From Paramacrobiotus richtersi (lineage: Eukaryota > Tardigrada > Eutardigrada > Parachela > Macrobiotidae): DNA of 37,901 nt. Made by a program: the position numbers and the translations under genes. The stretch covers positions 1 through 37,901 of the forward strand of contig JAQGAU010000148.1 in assembly GCA_034698045.1 (NCBI GenBank), read 5' to 3'. The notes under the pieces were generated by a model. The model was given only the letters and a program-made list of their open reading frames with translations, searched no databases and had not been told where the DNA came from. Of this stretch, positions 31,801 to 37,901 are shown one piece after another. Every line of letters starts with the position of its first letter. Position 1 is the stretch's first letter.

Positions 31801-34800
31801 TTTAGGAAACCCACTTAGATACATTCAACACCATCTGAAGGTTGTGTCTATATGTCGAGAAGTCACCCAAACCCCATCTGGCTTCTGCGAGCCCAAGAAA
31901 GACCCTCCGGGGGTTCTGGTAAGGTCCCCTTTGTCTCCCGCGTTCTGTAATCAGTAAGCCAAGCTAGGAAACAACTAACGGATGGAATAGTTTTACAGAC
32001 GAATGCCCCAGCTAAAGTTTTTGTATTGGCGGAAGCCAGGTTTCAGTCATTCCGATTTTTCAGACATATTTGTGCGCACCGGCGATAGCAGAGAAAATGC
32101 TTCCCGCCAACTTGCGCCTGCTGATGTGGGGGATTCGAAAATTCACCACAATTCAGAGACTGCACCCATCACGACCAAATTAATCTAGTACTATAGCAAC
32201 AGACTGTGCTTCCTAATAAAACTTTAAGCCAATGAAAATCTACAACTGCTGATTTTATAAAAAATGGCGCAAAAAGTGTTTCATGTTGGCGGAATAGGGC
32301 TCTGTAGCTCAAAAACCGCCTAAAATGGTGCTGGGGGTCCATCGCGTGTTGATTTTTTATAAGCGTGTTCTGTGGAATTCTAAAAAATTTTCAAACTTTG
32401 TTTTTTGGAATACGACATGGCGATCGCTTCGTATGGCAGTATCATGTTTGCTGCAGTAGTATATTGCACCCGGCGCGTGCGGCAGCTTCGTGCACCAAAT
32501 CATTGCCACGTAGATACGGTACGTTCGATTTTCGAACTACGATTGTCCGGAGTGTATGTAAATCTCTACAGGTACAGTCGTGAACGTAAATGTACAGGTG
32601 TGAACCGAGAGCAGCACAGGGGATCAGTGCTGTAATGCGGTGGTAATACAATCGACCGAAGCGAATCGAGATCCTCCATGTTCAAAAGTAACGCAAAAAG
32701 GGACGTTGACAACTGTTTTTGAGTACAGCTATAACCGTTAGTTTTTATCTTAATGTCGATAAATTTAAACAGAGCCAAAAATGTGACCTGTAGATCAGTT
32801 GATTACTGTTTTCAAGCAAATTTCCAAAATATTAGCCAGATGCAAGCAAAATGAGAAATCAGTGTTTAGGACAAAAACTTGTTTCATTAGCAGTATTATC
32901 ATGATTTCATTACTAGTTAAGCGCACTCGTTGTTTGCGGGCACTGCTAGACCGAAGCCATAAGATGGCTCACTAAATTTTTTTCTGAACGCTTACTATAC
33001 CGTAACCGATTGGACCGGTAACACATCCATATATGTCAGTATGGAGGCACTCGCCCACTACTATTGTACTGCTGCGCACACTTTTCGTACCGTAACCGAC
33101 GGGACGAACAACAAACCCATATTTGTTGACTATACAGAACGCGCCAATTACTGCCATGTCATTGCGCAGTACTTCCAGTACCGTGACCGACGGGACGGTA
33201 TAAAATATCCAGTGTCATTGAGTATAGAGGACTCAAACTATAGTACTGAGTTATTGCGAAATATTTCCGGTAACGCGACCGAAGGGACGGACAAGCTATC
33301 CAGTTTCTTTGAATATAGAGAACTCACACTCTACTACTGTGTTGGTGCGCAATACTGCCGGTACCGTGGCCGACGGAACAGGACAAAATCCAGTTTCTTT
33401 TATTACTGAGGACTCTAACTCTAGTGCTATTGAGCAATACTGCCGGTACCGTGACCGACGGGACGGGACACAGTATCCAGATATTTCGAATATTGAGTAC
33501 TCGCCCTCTACTACTGTGTCATTCCGTAATACTTCCGGTACCGTGACCTACGGTACGGGACAATACATCCAGTTTCACTGCATAATGAGTACTCGCACTC
33601 TAACTGGGTGACGCTAGTTTTTTGTCCCTATGGGCGAGGCTCCATAGCTCCCGCCCCTGGGATGCGATTGTCATAGTTGAAACGCTTTTTTGTAGACAAA
33701 CCACCAGGCTACATTTTTACAACACAAAGATTGTTTAGAAACCCGGTGTAACTAGGGAAATAATTTTTACGAAAATCGACCAAAACTACATGATATCCTT
33801 AAAACGAATTTAAAAAAACTAAGATCAACGATCAATGATCTGGGCGTCCAGCAGAACTGACGAAATATTGTAAATAGCCCCAAGTACATTCGATTAACAG
33901 TGCGAAAACGTAAACCGTTCGCACTGACGGATTGGACCAAAGATTTGTTCTGAAGACAAAATATTTCTGGAATCAGTTCTGAACACGGATCACAAGAAAC
34001 CCTGAGGCGGCAGCCGAAGGTGTTTCTGTATGCATATAACGCCATAAGTGTGCCACGCGAAGTCGGGCTTAACCAGCTAGAGCACCCACAAATTCGAACC
34101 AAAACTACATATTTTTAAAATTACCTTCTTGCATAATAATATCCGGCACCACTCGGTCCCCCACGCTTTCACGCGAATCCTTTGGCAATGGTTTTCCGAA
34201 AGTGTTTTCCGAAGTTGTACTCGCTGCATCCCACTTGTCAGGCACAACAGGTGCTGCTTCCGGCTGACGTCTGTTGTTGTCCTCGTCTCTTTCCATTTCC
34301 GTTTTCTGATAAGCAGTACAGGATGTTTAAGTAAATTATAGTTAAAGATCAGATGTAGCTTATCTGTCAATAACTGAATTATGAAGCAGGATACAGACAC
34401 GGAAACTAGGATGATTTAAGAGCTGTGTACTTATGTTGACCCATGAATATAACGAACTGACCTTAGAGTGGCTCGCCTTCTCGTACGCTGCCAAAGGCGC
34501 CCAGACCACCAAGTGACCATTCATTTCGCCCACACTGAAGGAAACCGAACTGTCGGAAACAGCAGAAAATCTTGGCTGGTAACCTGGCCGTAGCACAAAA
34601 TCTTGGCTGTCTTGGCTCGTGACCTGTTCCGTCGGAAGTGCAGGAACACTCTGAAGCAGAGACGGCGAAGTTGCATTTGAGGCCTGGACCACGGCTGGGA
34701 CACTGACAGCTGCGGCTGAATACGTAGAAAACAGATTCTTTTGTCCATTCGTTGCTGCGGTTACTTTGGAAGTGCCGGTAAATGTGAATTTTTGTATTTG

Positions 34801-36721
34801 TGCGGTCGAAAAGGGTGCTGAATTCAAAACAGTGGCCGGAACACTCGATGAAACTACTGTAGCGGTTTCTGAAACAGAGAATATGACTTCGCAAGCGTTC
34901 GTTGTACTCGCGGAGTTTGTGCTGGATGCGCTGATCGCCGAAACTCCCGCTGGTTCTGCCGGCAGTGATGGAGGCACCACTGGGACGATCCCACACGGTG
35001 ACGCAATACTTGATTCCCTGGGACTGGTAAAGGGGGAAATGCTCTGAAGAATCGGCTCTAGTGGTTTATAGCCAGTGCTGGTAGAAAGGTTACTGTTTTC
35101 AGGCAACGTGTTAGCCTGTAGGAATGTATTGGGGAATGGTCTGTTTAGAAATGGCTGCGAAATGGACTGCGTTTGGTATACGGTGGAAGGTGGCATCGGC
35201 AAAGGTGCAGCTGCTGATCCAAACTGCATACTGGCGCTCTGGTACATATAAGGCAGGTGCTGGGGAATGGTTGACTGGAGTGGAAATGAGTTGTGGAATT
35301 GAGCCTCGGTGATAATATTGCCATTCATGCGTTGCAAAAGAAGGGAAAGCTGGGTTTGCAGATTTTGCTGACACAGTAACAGCTCCTGGCTAAAAAGGCA
35401 AAAACAGTCGGTTGATATGTGTTCAAAACCAGGAAATTTTCGTTTTTTTTTCTGCTGCACCAGCAAGTGTTGTATCGCAGGACTAGATCGATTGATTACA
35501 CGAGAAACAGTGCGAAATGCGCGGTAGTATCAAGTGGTGACTCGAGCTAGGTCATCAAAACATCACAGGCCGATGCCAGACGAACAGCTTTGCTAACATT
35601 AAAACAAAGACGCTATATCGTTAACGCGATGATGAGACAAGATTAACCCTAGTTTTACGGATGGGGTCCCTTTGACCCATTTAATTCTTTGAAAATTTGC
35701 AAATAATAGTATTTCAACAGTGCACGGTCAAGACTCCCATGTTTGACAATAAGAAATTCTGCTCTTTCTGTTTCCTCTAATATGCGAACCTCCTTGACCA
35801 CCGGTTCATGAGTTAGCCGTTTGGGTAAGCCAGACCCCAACTACGAGCAGACTTGGGTTCAATGAGCACAGAGCGGTTACTAAAGCTTCGATCAAGAAAC
35901 CCTTAAATCGTTTTGTAGAACAGGTTTTGATGCACAAGACTGCGTTGAAACTAATACGCTGAATTATCGCGCTGAATTTAGGCAGCAGTGGAATCATTGG
36001 GACAAACATGAGTTGGTTTCCCAAAACTGAATTATACGGAGTACCAAAAGCAGCCATTTTTTTATGCGGTGTGCCTACATTATCGCCCTAGCTTTCAGTA
36101 TCCACTCATGTATGGATAAATATATCGATGAATCGAACGCAAAAGTACCTGACAATAATTATTCATAGTAAGGCAACACCACCTTTCACAAACACCAAAT
36201 AGAAGTTTCATTACCGATTCATAGGCGAATCGTCTCAACGCGACTGCCTAACATTATGCTGTTGAATGTTAGAATTCCTAGCTATCAACGCGGGAACGTC
36301 TCAGCTAGCTTCGAGATTTTCGATTTATCGATTAATGTGAGTGAAGCCGAAAACCATGTTAACGCGATGAATCTGCCATAAATACTCACCTGAGTTTGGC
36401 CTGAAAACCCCAGTTGGATCCGGAAGGGAACTGCGGTGCGCCGAACAAGACGGACTGGCCTTGCGGGTATCCCAACGCCGGCTGCGCGCACCCTGGCTGA
36501 GCGACGCCATACGCGGATGTCGTATTATCTAGCGCTTGCTGGTAATGCGGTAAAGTTTGTCCGGGAGGAAACGCACAGCGGGACGCAGGCGCCGGTGGAA
36601 AAATAACCGGCGGTTGTGTCGGTTGTCGAGCTTGCAGAAAGTGTTGATTGTTTGATTGCACCTGGGGATGGAAAGCTTTCGGATTCCAAAACGGACTCCA
36701 CAGCGGCTGGTTAAAACTCAT
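28865..36721 (-). CDS. Large Ser/Thr/Gln/Pro-rich, probably disordered protein, multi-exon
   Basis: Firm exons: 36721-36390 (starts M-S-F-N-Q-P-L-W-S-P-F-W-N-P), 35389-34462 and 34305-34125, joined in phase. Likely: 29268-28865 (ends M-G-I-I, TGA). Tentative: 31944-31867 and 30721-30666 (RMRLELTKQNQKKRQPDV). The start is aromatic, Pro/Gln-rich; next a Gln/Leu-rich helix (LLLCQQNLQTQLSLLLQRMN), about 270 residues of Ser/Thr/Ala/Val-rich low complexity, an acidic segment (T-E-M-E-R-D-E-D-N-N) and a Lys-rich stretch (PRRFPKKNSKESKKVVKKNA) near the end. No folded domain recognised. The composition fits a scaffold, centrosomal or transcription-linked protein, but that is only inference. Total about 650 residues. 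Confidence 0.6.
29428..29570 (+). repeat. GGTA-rich repeat, arm 1 of an inverted pair
   Basis: It begins TCGTACTAAAACCTGGG, runs through several CTGGTATCTG-like units, and ends near GGACGTTGTGCAGATACTGG. It matches the reverse complement of about 30535-30668 at roughly 85 percent by eye. Confidence 0.75.
30535..30668 (-). repeat. GGTA-rich repeat, arm 2 of an inverted pair
   Basis: Reading on the minus strand it begins GTCGTACTACAACCTGGG directly behind the tentative exon 30721-30666 and continues with CTGGTATCTG-like units to GGACGGTGTGCAGAAACTGG. The exon could end just before it or run slightly into it. Confidence 0.75.
32990..33600. repeat. Minisatellite, about 7 units of 85-92 bp
   Basis: Each unit carries a core close to GTACCGTGACCGACGGGACG; cores lie near 33008, 33098, 33189, 33281, 33372, 33457 and 33549. 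Spacing (90, 91, 92, 91, 85, 92) is mostly not a multiple of three, so the overlapping open frames at 33041-33611 are probably not coding. It lies in an intron of the minus-strand gene. Confidence 0.85.
34462..35389 (-). CDS. Main exon of the disordered-protein gene
   Basis: 310 codons without a stop, from a TTTTTAG acceptor (split Ser) to a GTCAGT donor after H-S-K. This is by far the longest open frame in the window and its codon third positions are GC-richer than flanking introns. Repeated Ser/Thr/Val patterns (S-V-S-E-T-A-T-V-V-S-S-S-V-P) suggest phosphorylated or O-glycosylated disorder. Confidence 0.8.
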
Positions 36722-37826
36722 AGTGAGTTGCTCAGGAGGTACTCTAAAACAGAACGAAGTAAAACGAAATGTGAATAAAAGTGAACGTCTGTCGGTATTA
36801 ATATTCTCGCCGTACCGGTCAATCGCAAGTTATTCTAGCATACCATCATTCTTATCAGTTTCTAAGTTTAACTGTTAAGTAATCTTGAAGAATAAATGCG
36901 GCTTTAATTCAGCGTTTCTCAGAACTCGTTTGATTTTGCTGTTTATGACAGCACCACACTAATGATAATCGAACGTTGGCCGTTGTTCTGTTCTCGCCTC
37001 GAACGCAGTAACCCAGCACATATTACATAATAACATAATTACAAGTAGAAATTTTGAACAAAATCGTGGACACTTATTCAGTTTAGAAAATAACCTATGT
37101 CAAGCTGCGTTAACTTGGAAAGCCTCGTTCAATCAAGATTGAGAACATGCATGGTGAATGAGTCGCGACCCTGAACAATGCGAAGGAAGATGGGTACTCT
37201 GGCCCGGCTGTAGTTTTGCAAACTGGCATCTGGACCAGATCTACAGTGTACTCTATCCACGTTGTTATTTTCGAAGTTCGTTACAAACACATATTTGCAA
37301 ACCCAGAATCGCACATAGAACCATGTCTGCTTGTTAGGCTGCGCTGCCCGACAAGCTTCGCCATTTCCCACCGTACAGAAAGAAATGTGAACAGATTACC
37401 AGCCTCACCTCGTCATATTCCTGTTTCATCCTAAAAAGACATGCAGCTGCAAGTTGAACGCACTGGTGTACGTCAGGGAGCGTCACACTCTCGCATAAAA
37501 CAGTTTTGCGAAAACGGTCACAGTCATTCCTTTCTGGGAGGAAAATCGCGTCTACTGTACGGTAAAGTTTACAATACTAGAAAATGCTGGCATGTTCTGG
37601 AAAATATTCATAAGTGTTACAATCATTCTATTTCGCGAAACTTATTCAGCGTACTAGCATAAACTTGGATGAACTTTGACAAGCCAGGGAACGGCGGTTT
37701 CGTTTCCGGCTGCTTGCATTAGAAAGGAAAATGGTAAGCGGCCGAAACCATGTAAATGGAAATTAAATAGAACAATCGTGCTCTGTGCAAGTTCGTAATC
37801 GTTCTCTGTACAGATTCGTACATGTA
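36722..37826. other. Right flank without a supported gene
   Basis: The 5' flank of the disordered-protein gene. An acceptor-like TTTTAG at about 36744-36750 suggests a non-coding first exon upstream. Open frames are short, overlapping and unrecognised. Confidence 0.5.
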
Positions 37827-37901
37827 CTGTACGCGCCACATCAAACGACACGCTTAAGAGCCCTAGCGCGTGCAAGATCCGGCTTTGCCATTCAAGCTAT
37901 C
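37827..37901. mobile_element. Half of a foldback (TA-flanked) transposable element at the right window edge
   Basis: Starts CTGTACGCGCCACATC after TA (37825-37826). 37827-37889 pairs with 13-75 (59 of 63), and the last 12 bases repeat the first 12 of the window directly with one mismatch. Both halves are exactly 75 bases. Confidence 0.75.

Noticed and set aside
33041-33611. Repetitive protein with a roughly 30-residue unit (G-T-V-x-D-G-T-G-Q)
   Set aside because: The DNA repeat spacing is mostly not a multiple of three and the frame changes between units, so a non-coding minisatellite is more likely.

Overview
The window is a eukaryotic nuclear fragment, most likely from a small invertebrate animal. 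GC-richer coding exons sit in very AT-rich introns and spacers, exon ends carry GT/AG signals in compatible phases, and the recognisable proteins (CCDC124, PRMT3, a secreted leucine-rich-repeat protein with a Cys-rich C-cap) fit an animal. I cannot name the species. There is no bacterial operon structure, rRNA, canonical tRNA gene or CRISPR array.

Layout. Positions 1-75 and 37827-37901 are two halves of the same foldback, TA-flanked transposon family. Positions 79-306 (+) are a short unrecognised terminal exon. Positions 1478-9161 (-) hold a 14-exon gene for an erythromycin-esterase-family protein, a mostly bacterial family; the splice phases match throughout, but one exon has an in-frame TAA where the family has Tyr. 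Positions 10612-12803 (-) hold CCDC124, a ribosome-associated factor, in four exons. It is divergent from a PRMT3-type protein arginine methyltransferase gene at 13367-20248 (+). That gene keeps the zinc finger, the AdoMet motifs and the beta-barrel, but has a 5-nt deletion, an in-frame TAG and one exon I could not find. A partial tandem copy of it (two exons plus intron sequence) lies at 20738-23420, followed by a 160-bp TA-flanked MITE.

Positions 24616-25783 (+) and 26426-27225 (-) are inverted copies of a secreted LRR-type gene, each damaged in different places. Positions 27330-27962 (+) are two well-joined exons of an unrecognised Cys-containing protein. Positions 28865-36721 (-) hold a large, Ser/Thr/Gln/Pro-rich, apparently disordered protein gene. 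Its introns contain a 91-bp minisatellite and one arm of a GGTA-rich inverted repeat.

The genes do not form an obvious pathway. Two points stand out. First, a bacterial-type esterase has become a fully intron-split animal gene with 19-26 nt microexons. Second, several genes carry single lesions in otherwise clean exon structures. A short motif resembling a tRNA A box also recurs about 17 times in introns and the exon duplication of the left two thirds, mostly in the sense direction of the host gene.
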